Assembly (NCBI GenBank): GCA_012797975.1 | Contig: JAAZOD010000012.1 | Span: 1-64,000 of the forward strand | DNA from: Pelolinea sp. | Lineage (GTDB): Bacteria > Chloroflexota > Anaerolineae > Anaerolineales > Anaerolineaceae | DNA: 64,000 bases | Direction: 5' to 3' | In this document: in pieces, positions 29,182 to 38,644 of the stretch | Layout of the letters: each line of letters starts with the position of its first letter | Position numbering within the stretch: the first letter of the stretch is position 1 | Notes under the pieces: model-generated | Seen by the model: the letters and a program-made list of their open reading frames with translations, nothing else | What the model was told of the DNA's origin: nothing | Databases searched by the model: none | Made by a program: the position numbers and the translations under genes

Positions 29182-30540
29182 ATGAGCTTTATCGAACTCG
29201 TTAAATTCATTTATGAAAATATCAAACGCCAGAAGGGAAGAGTGGTGCTTACTTCTCTGGGTGTGATGATCGGCTCTGCTTCCATTGTTTTGCTGCTGGC
29301 ACTGGTGGGCGGTTTGCAGAAATCGGCCACTGCCCAGTTCACCAACAATGCCAGCTTAACGGAGATCGAAGTAAATGCTGGTTTTGGTGGTGGATTCAGC
29401 TCAATGGGTGGAGGTGGAGGACCTGAAAGTATGGGAAGTCCGGGCGGTGGCAGCAGTTCCACGGTACGCACCAGCAGTGAATCGGAGGAGCTGCTGTTGA
29501 CCAACGATGTCATGGACCAAATCTCAGCACTGGAACACGTGGTCAGCGTGAATGCCAACCAAAGCATTTCCGGTAATTCAACGCTGGTGTATCAAAAATA
29601 TCAGGGCAGGGTCAGTCTGACCGGTGTGGATGTGGAAGACCTTTCAGATCTTGGACTTACCGCGGGGGAAGGGGAATTAGGGTTGAGTTCCGGAACGATT
29701 GTTTTAGGGGCGAGCGTGAGCGAGAATATGTACCGTCCCAATTATTCTGGCAGCGATGCCACCTTATCCACCGATCTGCTTGGAAAACAAGTGAAGCTGG
29801 AGATCACCAAAATGTCATCCGGCGGAAGAAGCACAAAAACCGTGCGTTTCCGTGTGGTGGGCGTCCTTTCCGAAGCGGGAGACCAATCGGATTATGCGGC
29901 ATATATTTCCATGACCGATGCCGATAACATAGTCTCCTGGGTCAATGGTGAAAGGGTGAACCATAACACCGATGGTTATTCTTCGTTTACCGTGCGGGTG
30001 GACGATTCAGATAATGTGCTGGATGTGGCGGATGTGATCACCGATATGGGTTACCAGACGCAGACGGCCCAATCTTTCCTCGAAAATGTTAACTCCTTAT
30101 TCTCATCCCTGCAGCTTGTATTTGGCGGAGTTGGTGCGATCACCCTGCTGGTGGCGGCTTTGGGCATTGCCAATACCATGACGATGGCAATCATGGAAAG
30201 GACTAAAGAGATCGGTCTGCTGAAGGCATTGGGAGCGACCAATAAGAATATTCTCAGTCTGTTCATTGGTGAGGCGGCCGGGATCGGTCTGATTGGCGGC
30301 GTTGGTGGTTGTTTGATCAGTCTGGCATTGGGATCCCTCCTGAATGCGGTTGGCGGAGCATATTTAACAGAACAAGCGACTGCCAGCGGGACTACCATGA
30401 CCAGCAGCATTATCTATATGCCTTTTTATCTGCCGTTATTTGCCCTGGCGTTTTCCACGATCATGGGTAGTATATCGGGTCTGTTCCCGGCAATGAAAGC
30501 TCAATCGCTGCAGCCGGTTATTGCGCTAAAATACGAATGA
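29182..30540 (+). CDS. FtsX/MacB-type ABC permease
   Basis: 452 residues. There is one N-terminal helix (about 20-42), a large extracytoplasmic MacB-PCD domain, then three C-terminal helices with the FtsX signature region (ALGIANTMTMAIMERTKEIGLLKALGA). The first external segment carries a 40-residue Gly/Met/Ser-rich insert (GGGFSSMGGGGGPESMGSPG). It forms the exporter with the ATPase at 26939 and starts 13 bp after the CARDB gene. It may move a peptide or antibiotic, or transmit force as in other type VII ABC systems; the substrate is unknown. Confidence 0.88.
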   Translation: MSFIELVKFIYENIKRQKGRVVLTSLGVMIGSASIVLLLALVGGLQKSATAQFTNNASLTEIEVNAGFGGGFSSMGGGGGPESMGSPGGGSSSTVRTSSESEELLLTNDVMDQISALEHVVSVNANQSISGNSTLVYQKYQGRVSLTGVDVEDLSDLGLTAGEGELGLSSGTIVLGASVSENMYRPNYSGSDATLSTDLLGKQVKLEITKMSSGGRSTKTVRFRVVGVLSEAGDQSDYAAYISMTDADNIVSWVNGERVNHNTDGYSSFTVRVDDSDNVLDVADVITDMGYQTQTAQSFLENVNSLFSSLQLVFGGVGAITLLVAALGIANTMTMAIMERTKEIGLLKALGATNKNILSLFIGEAAGIGLIGGVGGCLISLALGSLLNAVGGAYLTEQATASGTTMTSSIIYMPFYLPLFALAFSTIMGSISGLFPAMKAQSLQPVIALKYE

Positions 30541-30541
30541 G

Positions 30542-32122
30542 ATGAAAAAACAGAAAGACAAGAGAAAATTGAATTCACTGCGTACCCAGCTTCCGCTGTC
30601 GTATGCCAGTATTGCACTGATCACTACCACGCTGATTGGGGCGGTCCTGCTTTTCATCATCTGGAATTACTATCATGGGCTGGAAGAAAAATATTTGAAT
30701 TCCAACCTGCATGGCACTGCGAACAGCCTGACCCGCATCGTGGAAGAAAATGACATCAATGATCCGAAACTGCTGAAAGATTACAGTGATGTCTTTCAGA
30801 ATCAAGCCAATATCACAGCATTTCTTATCCAATCCCGTATGCGCGTACTGGATATTGACGGAAATGTGGTCGCAGATTCCGGTACCCCCTCGCGGAGTTG
30901 GAGCATCACCATTCCCCGACCAAAGAACGATGGCACACAGCAGCCATCGCAAACCGGAACAACAAGTGAAGAGCGACCTTCCTTTTCCATTGAAAAAAGC
31001 GGGCAGAATTATGAGGGAAATCCACCTCCTTATTCTATCCAGGCGAACCCTAACATGTTCGGATTCTTGCTGGAAGATTCAATGAACGAGGAAGGAAAAC
31101 GTTCTTCGGTGGTTGCGAAGGAAGCTTTTTATGGGGAAGAAGGGATCATGCTCGGCTATGTTGAACTCTCTGAAGGTCCTGGTTACGGACAGCGGATCAT
31201 CCTGAATGTTCTTAAAGGTTGGGCAATCGCCAGTTTGATCGGCTTGATCGTTTCAGTCACGTTTGGCTGGATCATGAGCCGCAAGCTAACCAAGCCGCTG
31301 GTGGAATTGGAAAAAGTGGCTGCGGAAATGAAGGACGGGAATTATGAAATCCGTTCGCCGATCCTTGAACCGGCCGAACTGGCATCCCTTTCCGGTACAT
31401 TTAACCAAATGGCAGCCCATATTCAGCAAAGCATCGAAACCTTGCGTCAATTCGTTTCTGATGCCGCTCATGAGATTCGCACACCTCTGACATCTCTGCG
31501 CGCTGACCTGAATCTGGCGCTTTCGGAGAAAACCGCAGAGCGCTCCAAGCCGATCGTAGAACGCTCTCTGGAGCAGGTGGATCGTTTGGATCAACTCTCA
31601 CGCGACCTGCTGGATCTGTCAAAACTGGAATCAAGAAACACAGTTGAGAGAATCGAAAAGATCGATCTGGCCGACCTGCTGGCGGAGCTGAGTGAAGTGC
31701 ACGCATCCGCCGCCGAACAGGCCGGCATCACTTTTCAGCTCCAATTCCCATCCAGAAAAGTCTATGTGCACGGCGATAAGAGCCAACTGTATCGGGCGGT
31801 AGGGAATTTGCTGGATAACGCTGTGAAATTCACTCCAGTTGGTGGAAAGGTCATTCTCGCTCTGCGAAAATGGAATGGAGCGGCCCAGATCACCGTGGAA
31901 GATACCGGGATCGGCATCCCGTCCGATGAACGGGAAATGCTGTTTAAACGCTTTCATCGCGGTAAAAATACCCAACGTTACCCCGGATCAGGCCTGGGAT
32001 TGGCGATCGCCAAAACCATTGTTGAAAATCATCAAGGCGAGATTGGCATAAGCCCTGATCCTGAGCGGACGATCTTTTTCATCCGGCTGCCTTTGGTGCA
32101 GGGAACAAAAGACAACGATTGA
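30542..32122 (+). CDS. Sensor histidine kinase
   Basis: 526 residues. TM1 is about 19-41, an extracytoplasmic sensor region about 42-225, TM2 about 226-246 and HAMP about 247-297. The H-box is SDAAHEIRTPLTS with His310. The kinase domain has N-box NLLDNAVKFTP, G1 EDTGIGIP, F-box LFKRFHR and G2 GSGLGLAIA. It starts one base after the permease stop. The sensor region includes a Pro/Ser/Thr/Gln-rich stretch (about 125-165). Its likely partner is the response regulator at 24216, at the other end of the cluster. Confidence 0.92.
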   Translation: MKKQKDKRKLNSLRTQLPLSYASIALITTTLIGAVLLFIIWNYYHGLEEKYLNSNLHGTANSLTRIVEENDINDPKLLKDYSDVFQNQANITAFLIQSRMRVLDIDGNVVADSGTPSRSWSITIPRPKNDGTQQPSQTGTTSEERPSFSIEKSGQNYEGNPPPYSIQANPNMFGFLLEDSMNEEGKRSSVVAKEAFYGEEGIMLGYVELSEGPGYGQRIILNVLKGWAIASLIGLIVSVTFGWIMSRKLTKPLVELEKVAAEMKDGNYEIRSPILEPAELASLSGTFNQMAAHIQQSIETLRQFVSDAAHEIRTPLTSLRADLNLALSEKTAERSKPIVERSLEQVDRLDQLSRDLLDLSKLESRNTVERIEKIDLADLLAELSEVHASAAEQAGITFQLQFPSRKVYVHGDKSQLYRAVGNLLDNAVKFTPVGGKVILALRKWNGAAQITVEDTGIGIPSDEREMLFKRFHRGKNTQRYPGSGLGLAIAKTIVENHQGEIGISPDPERTIFFIRLPLVQGTKDND

Positions 32123-32204
32123 ATCATCCCTGTGTGCAGGTGAAGAAAACCGGTCATCCATTTATTTCTGCAGAAAAATTCGATACAATAGGTTTCATAA
32201 ACCA

Positions 32205-33197
32205 ATGGAATTTCAAATCTTTAATCTCACTCATATAGAAGAGGCCGCAAAATTGCTGACGGCCCAATCGGCCGGAATGCAGCGGCAATTTCCTTTATTA
32301 CCTGACAGGATCGCTGACGTTCAAATTGCCCAGATTTTTCTGCGCGCCCTGCTGGAAAAAGCAGACGGACATGGCATGGTCATGCTGGAGAAAAATGATC
32401 TGGTCGGGTACATGCTTGGGTATTATGATGACAGCCCCTTCTTCGGGAAACATGTGTGGGTGCCGTTTGGTGGGACTGTTTTACCTCCAACCAATCTGTA
32501 TGCTGCATTGAGAGCCATCTATGCAGCGGTGGGGGATATCTGGATCAAAGATGGCATTCTGAACCACTATCTGGTCTGCCCTGCGCTGGATGAATGGTTG
32601 AAGGCTGGTTTTTCCTTAAGCTTTGGTCAGGAGCAGGCCTATGCCGTTGCTTCGGTTTTGGAAAGAAAAGATGAAAAACCTTTACCAAAGGGGATCAGCA
32701 TGCGGACGGTCCAGCCGCTGGATGCCAATCAGCTTTTTGAAAAAGGACATTGGATCGCTGCCCATTTGAACGGCGCGCCTGTCTGGGAGCCTGTGCCGGA
32801 GGAACATCTTGAGAATATTCGCCCCGCCTATGCAGAACTGGCAAGTGATGACACTTCCACCACCTGGGTGGCACTGGATGGGGACGAGATCGTTTCGTAT
32901 GTGACCATCTACACGGTCGATCTTGGAGCGATCCATTATTTGGGTACACCGCAGGCAACCCATTTTGCAACGGCTGCTACTCATCCACAGTACCGCGCTA
33001 GGGGAATTGGGCGGGCTTTATTCACCCACATTTTCAACGTGGCCAGGGAACAGGGTTATACGACCATGTTCACCGATTGGCGCACCACCAATTTGGAAGC
33101 GGCCTGTTACTGGCCGACCTTTGGCTTTCAACCGTTTTCTTACCGTCTGCTGCGGCGGGTGAATCCGCGCTACCAGCGTTTCGCGGTCTCCGACTGA
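32205..33197 (+). CDS. GNAT acetyltransferase with degenerate N-terminal GNAT domain
   Basis: 330 residues in two GNAT-like halves. The C-terminal half has the acetyl-CoA loop ATHPQYRARGIGRALF, followed by NLEAACYWPTFGFQPF, the usual beta6-alpha4-beta7 end. The N-terminal half is similar in length (MVMLEKNDLVGYMLGYY) but lacks the Q/RxxGxG/A loop. A TACAAT box lies 16 bases upstream of the ATG and no clear Shine-Dalgarno site is seen. The substrate is unknown. Monocistronic. Confidence 0.75.
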   Translation: MEFQIFNLTHIEEAAKLLTAQSAGMQRQFPLLPDRIADVQIAQIFLRALLEKADGHGMVMLEKNDLVGYMLGYYDDSPFFGKHVWVPFGGTVLPPTNLYAALRAIYAAVGDIWIKDGILNHYLVCPALDEWLKAGFSLSFGQEQAYAVASVLERKDEKPLPKGISMRTVQPLDANQLFEKGHWIAAHLNGAPVWEPVPEEHLENIRPAYAELASDDTSTTWVALDGDEIVSYVTIYTVDLGAIHYLGTPQATHFATAATHPQYRARGIGRALFTHIFNVAREQGYTTMFTDWRTTNLEAACYWPTFGFQPFSYRLLRRVNPRYQRFAVSD

Positions 33198-33203
33198 ACC
33201 GGT

Positions 33204-34208
33204 CTATTCGTTCAATGCGTTTTGCTCATCTTCAAAGGTCCAGAACGCATCGATCAAGTCCAGGTAAACTCCATCAAAACCTGCCTCAAGGATCTTTCCC
33301 AGGTAAGAATCGGGACTGCCTGTGATGAGAGCTTTCCACTCCTCATTCCAATACTGCACGCGGTAATTGCCTGCCCAGTTGCGGTTCTCCTCCATCAGCC
33401 AGGCGGGTGGCTGTTCTTTCCATGCCTGCTTCCAGTACAGGCGATAATCTTCCGCCTCTCCGATGCTCAAGTAACACAGCACCAAACGGCTGCCGCCATT
33501 GGCTTTGCGGCGCAGTTGTTCGATCTCGTCACGGGTGAAGGCTTCCGCTCCAAGATACAGGTCCATCACCAGCAGATCATAATTGGTGGACGTGACTGCT
33601 TGAATGAATTCTTCTTTTGTAGAATAGTGAGCCGGATTGATCAGGTATAAGAAATTCCTTGCCTGGTCCAGCGATTTGACCGGTGCATCGTTTTCAGTGA
33701 ACGGATGGGCAGGATACGAAGGAATATCGTCCAGCTCGCGCCGGTCTGCTGCAAAAGAAAGGAAGCCCAGTTCCTGATTCCGTCCATACGAAACATCCAT
33801 CTTTTCCGGAGAAAAGCAATAATCGATCACCAAGATCGATAATCCATTTTGGCGGGCGAGCTTGAGGTAACCCAGCCATTGGGTTGTGATGGCCGGATCC
33901 GTGGCAAGGTCGTCCTCCGCAAAGCCATAGAAAAGGTCTTCGCGGCCGATGCCGTCAATGCTGGCGAGATAGGACTGATCAACCTCCGAACTGATGTCAT
34001 CACCCAGAACCAGCAATTCCTGTCCATTTTGAGGGATGACAAAAAAATCGGGGTCTATGGAACGGGCATAAGCGCTGATCTCTTGTACGAACTGACGCAT
34101 TTCCTGACGATAATCAATTTGATTTTGTGATGAGTCTGATCTTATTGACTTACAGGAAGAAAGAAAAAAGAGAAGAAAAACAAAAATAGTTGAAAAAATT
34201 TTCTGCAT
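33204..34208 (-). CDS. GH114-like (TM1410 family) lipoprotein
   Basis: 334 residues from the ATG at 34208, which gives a signal peptide with lipobox FLSSC; the longer frame adds eight residues. The mature part resembles the TM1410/endo-alpha-1,4-polygalactosaminidase-like TIM-barrel family (GH114): YDLLVMDLYLG and LVLCYLSIGEAEDYR, then FDGVYLDLIDAFW near the C-terminus. Asp and Glu residues at strand ends would be catalytic. Members act on galactosamine-containing exopolysaccharides. Substrate here is inferred from fold only. Confidence 0.7.
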   Translation of the reverse strand: MQKIFSTIFVFLLFFLSSCKSIRSDSSQNQIDYRQEMRQFVQEISAYARSIDPDFFVIPQNGQELLVLGDDISSEVDQSYLASIDGIGREDLFYGFAEDDLATDPAITTQWLGYLKLARQNGLSILVIDYCFSPEKMDVSYGRNQELGFLSFAADRRELDDIPSYPAHPFTENDAPVKSLDQARNFLYLINPAHYSTKEEFIQAVTSTNYDLLVMDLYLGAEAFTRDEIEQLRRKANGGSRLVLCYLSIGEAEDYRLYWKQAWKEQPPAWLMEENRNWAGNYRVQYWNEEWKALITGSPDSYLGKILEAGFDGVYLDLIDAFWTFEDEQNALNE

Positions 34209-34274
34209 GATTAAGCATATATCAAAATCCAAGTATCTACCTTCCGAATACAGTAAAGAACAAAAAAATTTTTA

Positions 34275-35198
34275 CTAATTCAACAATGCTAAGACCTGAT
34301 CAATTCTGGGCAAAGAAGGTTCGGCACCAAGAATGGTTGTCGCTAATCCTCCTGCGGCATTTCCCATGCGAACGGCTTCAATTGGATCACGTCCTTGGGA
34401 AATAGCAACTGCAAAACCAGCACAAAAAGCATCGCCCGCAGCGGTTGGATCAATAGCATTCATATGGAAAGCGGGAATATGTGATTCCCTGTTAAAATCA
34501 AAATAGTATGCACCTCGTTGCCCCATTGTTAAAATTACCATTTTGGGTCCAAAAGTTAGAATACTTTTTCCAACTTCACTAGCTGTTTCTATCTTTTCAA
34601 GCTGTTTGCCAGTCATTTGTTCTGCTTCAATTTCATTTGGTGTAATGATATCTACAATTTTGTAGAAGCTGGAAGGGATAGGTGTAAACGGGGCAGGATT
34701 CAACATGACACGAACACCTGCAGAATGTGCAACGTTTGCAGCATACATGCTTGTTTCAATGGGTACTTCTAGTTGGAGCATAAGTAAATCGGCAGATTTA
34801 ATGACTGCAGAAGCAGAATCAATATGCTCTTGCCTAAGAGCTTGATTTGCCCTGGGAATGATAATAATACTGTTATCACCCTCTGATTCATAAATTACCG
34901 GTGATGCGACGCCGGTTCCGATGTTGTTGTCTCGGACAACGAACCTTGTGTCAATGTTATCCTTTTGCATCGAAGTAATAAAAGAATCCCCGAACATATC
35001 GGTGCCGAGGCAGCCAACCATTGTAACATTAGCTCCTAAGCGAGATGCAGCAATAGCTTGATTGTATCCTTTCCCGCCAGTGAACATTCCAAATTCTTTG
35101 CCCACAACGGTTTCACCACGATTAGGCCGTCGATACGTACGAAAAACAAGATCCATGATGAAACTTCCGACAACAACAATATTAGGATGATCTTTCAT
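34275..35198 (-). CDS. Ribokinase-family sugar kinase (PfkB)
   Basis: A 307-residue PfkB carbohydrate kinase. GGKGYNQAIAASRLGA near residue 42 is the substrate-side signature of ribokinases, NPAP and TPNEIEAEQMTG are typical, and DPTAAGDAFCAGF holds the catalytic Asp and anion hole (A in place of the usual G). Last gene of the minus operon lacI-fucU-SIS-kinase. In this context a pentose such as D-arabinose is a plausible substrate, giving the 5-phosphate (inference). Ribose itself would also fit the family. Confidence 0.85.
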   Translation of the reverse strand: MKDHPNIVVVGSFIMDLVFRTYRRPNRGETVVGKEFGMFTGGKGYNQAIAASRLGANVTMVGCLGTDMFGDSFITSMQKDNIDTRFVVRDNNIGTGVASPVIYESEGDNSIIIIPRANQALRQEHIDSASAVIKSADLLMLQLEVPIETSMYAANVAHSAGVRVMLNPAPFTPIPSSFYKIVDIITPNEIEAEQMTGKQLEKIETASEVGKSILTFGPKMVILTMGQRGAYYFDFNRESHIPAFHMNAIDPTAAGDAFCAGFAVAISQGRDPIEAVRMGNAAGGLATTILGAEPSLPRIDQVLALLN

Positions 35199-35221
35199 AA
35201 AAATTCTTTCTTTTGGAACAC

Positions 35222-35821
35222 CTATATTTTATTTTGGCGGCCTAAGGCGCCACCGGGATGGAAATTACAGAAATCTTTTTGGGTGAAACCGCGTCGCATG
35301 GAAACTGTAATAGCTAATGCATCACCTAAGGCAAGCAAAGTTGTGGAACTTGTTGTAGGTGCTTGACCGCGTGGATCAGCTTCTTTTTGCACACCGGTTA
35401 ATAGAACCAGATCTGCAAAATTTGCTAGTGGAGAGTTTTTTTGAGAAGTGATAGCGATGATCTTTGCACCGATGCGACGGATGTATGGTATCAAATTTAT
35501 CACTTCGTCACTGCTTCCCGAATGGGACAATAAAAAAACAACATCTTTTGTGGTAATCATTCCAAGATCACCATGAGCGGCTTCCGCCGCATGTACAAAA
35601 AAGGCAGGAGTTCCGGTGCTTGAAAAAGTCGCAGCTAATTTTCTACCGATATGCCCGGGTTTCCCTATGCCAGAAAAAATAATTCTACCTTCGCAGGCCA
35701 AGATCATATCAACAGCTTGTATGAAACCATCGTCTAAAAGATTTGCTAAATTATTCAGCGCAACCGCTTCGGAAAGAATTACCTGTTTAGCGGTATTAAT
35801 GTTCTCGTTTGGTTCCATCAT
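35222..35821 (-). CDS. SIS-domain sugar-phosphate isomerase (KdsD/KpsF/GutQ type, no CBS domains)
   Basis: A 199-residue SIS protein. GIGKPGHIGRKLAATFSSTGTPAFFVHAAEA (in parts), SHSGSSDE and the C-terminal FHPGGALGR are the signature of D-arabinose-5-phosphate isomerases. Typical KdsD and GutQ have two CBS domains after this; they are absent here, as in some short archaeal and Bacteroides members. It would interconvert D-arabinose-5-P and D-ribulose-5-P. The kinase gene follows 23 bp downstream and the FucU gene precedes it. Confidence 0.85.
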   Translation of the reverse strand: MMEPNENINTAKQVILSEAVALNNLANLLDDGFIQAVDMILACEGRIIFSGIGKPGHIGRKLAATFSSTGTPAFFVHAAEAAHGDLGMITTKDVVFLLSHSGSSDEVINLIPYIRRIGAKIIAITSQKNSPLANFADLVLLTGVQKEADPRGQAPTTSSTTLLALGDALAITVSMRRGFTQKDFCNFHPGGALGRQNKI

Positions 35822-35841
35822 GCTGCTCCATTCATAAAAAG

Positions 35842-36273
35842 CTAAATAGGTGTAACACCTTTTCGCAAGAGAATATTGGCGTACGTTGCTGTATCACCGG
35901 TCATCACCACCGCAAAAGCTTTTTTAGTCCGGTCATAAAATGAAAAACGATCAATTTTTTGAATTTCAGGAGTTTCGGGCCAAATTTTTCTCACGGATTG
36001 AATATATGAAGTTTCAACGTGAATATCAATCTGGTCTCCTGGTGTGGGAGCCATCATGATCAAAGGGTAATCGAAAGATTTGTCTAGCGCAAAAAGAGGC
36101 ATGATTGCATCTAGGAGGGAAACTATTTTTAAGCCATCTGCGCGAATAACATGCGCATTCATGCTATCGCCGGGAAAATGCGCATCTGCAAATACAATTT
36201 CATCGCCATGTCCCATTCGAAACAATGTAGAGAGTAAATCAGGACTTATTAAGGGTGAAATTCCAACGAGCAT
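35842..36273 (-). CDS. FucU/RbsD-family sugar mutarotase
   Basis: 143 residues from the ATG at 36273, four bases after GGAGG; a longer frame to 36327 lacks a site. MLVGISPLISPDLLSTLFRMGHGDEIVFADAHFPG (in short pieces) is the FucU signature, with the catalytic His in MGHGDE and ADAHFP. It interconverts alpha and beta anomers of L-fucose and related sugars. D-arabinose has the same ring configuration as L-fucose minus C6, so the enzyme fits a D-arabinose route. Confidence 0.88.
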   Translation of the reverse strand: MLVGISPLISPDLLSTLFRMGHGDEIVFADAHFPGDSMNAHVIRADGLKIVSLLDAIMPLFALDKSFDYPLIMMAPTPGDQIDIHVETSYIQSVRKIWPETPEIQKIDRFSFYDRTKKAFAVVMTGDTATYANILLRKGVTPI

Positions 36274-36302
36274 AGAACCTCCATATAAAATGATTCTGCA
36301 AA

Positions 36303-37325
36303 CTAGGCAAATCTTAATCCTCCACACGACTCGCGAATGATCAGCTCAGTTTCAAGTGTGACCTGTTGTATAGGACTATTTGGATTATTGATCCGGTCAA
36401 GTAATAAACGTGCTGCAATTTTCCCCATTTCATAAGTTGGCTGCGCCACTACCGTGAGCGGTGGTTGCAATGAAGTAGCCCACGGCATGTCATCAAAACC
36501 AACTAATGCAATTTCGTCTGGTACGCGAATTTTGCTCTCATTAAAGAACTGTAAAGCGCCGAGTGTCATAAGATTATTTGCAACCAAAAATGCTGAAATA
36601 TCGTTATGGATAGCCAGAACATTTCTTGTGGCCTCGTATCCACCCAGTTGTGTGAAGTCACCCAATTCAATGATCGGCTTAATATCGGGATGTTCTTGAA
36701 GAGCTTCCAAATACCCCCTTTTTCTAAGATGAGCGGTTGAAATGTGTTCAGGTCCTCCGATGAAAGCAACCCTTTTGTGTCCCAAGTTTATTAAGTGTAA
36801 AGCAGCTTGTTTTGCTGCTCTTGCATTATCAATTGAGATTGAATCCACTCGAAAGTTTTTAGGTATACGATCCATGGCAAGGATGGGGATGCCCGTATCT
36901 AAAATTTGTTGGTAATTTTCCCCCGAATTTGTAACAGATGAAAGAATAATTCCTGCAACACCCTCATCCAAGAACGCTTGCAATTGCATACTTTCTATTT
37001 TTGCGTCTTCATTTGAATTTCCAAGGATCAATGCGTAACCGGCTTCATGGAGATAATTCTCGATTCCGGCTAAAACACTTGTGAAAAAAGGATTGCGAAT
37101 ATCGGCGAACAGAACTCCCACTCTGTTGGTTTTTCCAGATCTAAGATGGTGAGCTGCTTTGTTAGGGCGATATCCTAATTTGTTTATTGCATCTCGAACA
37201 TGGGTTTGCAATTCGGGGCTTACGGTATCATTACCATTAATTACACGTGACACAGTTGCGGTCGAGACCCCCGCCTGTTTTGCCACATCGTGAACAGTTA
37301 TTTTTCTTAAACTATTTTTGTCCAT
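36303..37325 (-). CDS. LacI-family transcriptional regulator
   Basis: 340 residues. The N-terminal HTH (TVHDVAKQAGVSTATVSRVINGNDTVS) and hinge (YRPNKAAHHLRSGKTNRVGVLF) are classic, followed by a periplasmic-binding-protein-like effector domain. First gene of the minus operon and divergent from the aldolase/ABC operon. Dyads at 37358-37371 and 37568-37579 flank the two promoters, so it probably represses both. No Shine-Dalgarno site is seen, and the -10 box ends eight bases from the ATG, so the message may be leaderless. Confidence 0.92.
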   Translation of the reverse strand: MDKNSLRKITVHDVAKQAGVSTATVSRVINGNDTVSPELQTHVRDAINKLGYRPNKAAHHLRSGKTNRVGVLFADIRNPFFTSVLAGIENYLHEAGYALILGNSNEDAKIESMQLQAFLDEGVAGIILSSVTNSGENYQQILDTGIPILAMDRIPKNFRVDSISIDNARAAKQAALHLINLGHKRVAFIGGPEHISTAHLRKRGYLEALQEHPDIKPIIELGDFTQLGGYEATRNVLAIHNDISAFLVANNLMTLGALQFFNESKIRVPDEIALVGFDDMPWATSLQPPLTVVAQPTYEMGKIAARLLLDRINNPNSPIQQVTLETELIIRESCGGLRFA

Positions 37326-37333
37326 AATGTAAT

Positions 37334-37371
37334 ATTATCACATGTTTCATTGAAAAATGTAATCCATTACA
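37334..37371 (-). promoter_or_regulatory. lacI promoter with operator dyad
   Basis: On the minus strand GATAAT (37334-37339) is the -10; the weak -35 TTACAT lies 17 bp upstream and overlaps the dyad TGTAAT-CC-ATTACA (37358-37371). This suggests autoregulation by the LacI protein. Confidence 0.55.
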
Positions 37372-37553
37372 AAATATCATATAAATGATATCTTGTCAAC
37401 GATAAAGGTGTCTGTAAAGATATTAGAGAAAGGCAAGACAATGATAAAAACAAGCGTAAATAATGGGAAATACCTTTGTTTACGGCCGAAAACATGGCAG
37501 AATCACAAATGGATGCAGATATCCCAGAAGAGGAACAAGTATTTAATGTGCAG
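37372..37553. other. Central part of the divergent intergenic region
   Basis: A+T-rich, no gene. An ATATCAT-ATAA-ATGATAT inverted repeat lies at about 37375-37392. Nothing else is identified between the two promoters. Confidence 0.4.
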
Positions 37554-37582
37554 TTGACAAAAATCGAGTAATCGTTTACACT
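37554..37582 (+). promoter_or_regulatory. Promoter and LacI-type operator of the aldolase/ABC operon
   Basis: TTGACA (37554-37559) and TACACT (37577-37582) are separated by 17 bp. GTAATCGTTTAC (37568-37579), with the central CG typical of LacI/CcpA operators, covers the spacer and -10 box. Repression by the divergently encoded LacI protein is expected. Confidence 0.7.
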
Positions 37583-37674
37583 GGATTAAGAAATTGATTA
37601 CATTAACATGATAAATTCTAGAGCATATACTAACTTAAGGAGCGAATCACCATACTAGGGTTGTATTACATCTC

Positions 37675-38565
37675 ATGAAGAAGACAAATCCATTTGAGGG
37701 AATCATTTGCCCAGTATTAACCCCATTTGATAAAAAAAGCGATATAGATTTTGAGGCATTTCAGAAGTTAATTGAATTTCTTATTGCAGAAAGAGTTCCC
37801 TGCTTGATGGTGGGTGGCACGACAGGCGAGGGATTACTTTTATCTGTTGAAGAACGAAAACGATTGGCTGAAGCAGCAATCCAATTCACTTCAAGAAGAA
37901 TTAAAGTAATAGTCCACGTGAGTTGTCTTTCAACAAAGGAATCGCTTGAATTAACGGAACATGCCCAATTATTAGGCGCTGATGGTATATCTGCAATAAC
38001 TCCTTTCTTTTTTAATTATTCCGAAGAAGAAGTTTATCAATTCTATGAAGCAATCGCAAAAACTGCCCCTGAGATTCCGGTATCACTTTACTGTTTTCCG
38101 GGAAATGCAAAGTATGAAATTAAAGGGTCGTTGTTGAAGCGAATAATTGATAGTTTACCAAATGTGAAAGCGATCAAATCTTCAAATCCCGATTTGATTC
38201 GTTTGCATGAATATGTGACGATTGCGCGGAAAGATTTTTCTGTATTATGTGGTGTTGATGCGCTTACCTTGCCTGCACTTACATTGGGAGCTTGTGGACA
38301 AGTTTCGGGAAATTCAAATATCTTTCCTCGGCCATTCATAAAACTCTATGAAGCATATCACAATGGGGATTTAGAAACTGCACGATCCTGTCAAGTAAGT
38401 ATTAATAATATACGTGCCATCTTGAAAGATAGCATTGCATTTTTCAAAGTAGCGTCTGAAATCCAAGGTCTTCCCGTAGGAAATCCGCGTTTGCCAATTT
38501 TGCCTCTAGGTAAATCCGAAAAAGAAAAGTTAAGCATCGAGATTTCAAAATTGAAATTGTTATAG
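37675..38565 (+). CDS. DapA/NanA-family aldolase (class I, pyruvate lyase)
   Basis: A 296-residue TIM-barrel enzyme of the DHDPS/N-acetylneuraminate-lyase family. GGTTGEG (residues 47-53) binds the pyruvate carboxylate. Tyr139 in LYCFPGNA and Lys168 in KAIKSSN are the catalytic Tyr and Schiff-base Lys. The unusual YCFP in place of YNxP indicates a specificity outside classical DHDPS. In this locus it would split a 2-keto-3-deoxy sugar acid such as Kdo to pyruvate and an aldose (inference). No Shine-Dalgarno site is seen next to the ATG; an AAGGAG lies about 33 bases upstream. Confidence 0.85.
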   Translation: MKKTNPFEGIICPVLTPFDKKSDIDFEAFQKLIEFLIAERVPCLMVGGTTGEGLLLSVEERKRLAEAAIQFTSRRIKVIVHVSCLSTKESLELTEHAQLLGADGISAITPFFFNYSEEEVYQFYEAIAKTAPEIPVSLYCFPGNAKYEIKGSLLKRIIDSLPNVKAIKSSNPDLIRLHEYVTIARKDFSVLCGVDALTLPALTLGACGQVSGNSNIFPRPFIKLYEAYHNGDLETARSCQVSINNIRAILKDSIAFFKVASEIQGLPVGNPRLPILPLGKSEKEKLSIEISKLKLL

Positions 38566-38644
38566 TCTGAAGTTGAAAAGAAGGAGGTGGCATTGGAATA
38601 ATTTTGATTGGTTTAAGGAAATTTGAAAAAATGGAGAAAAGATT

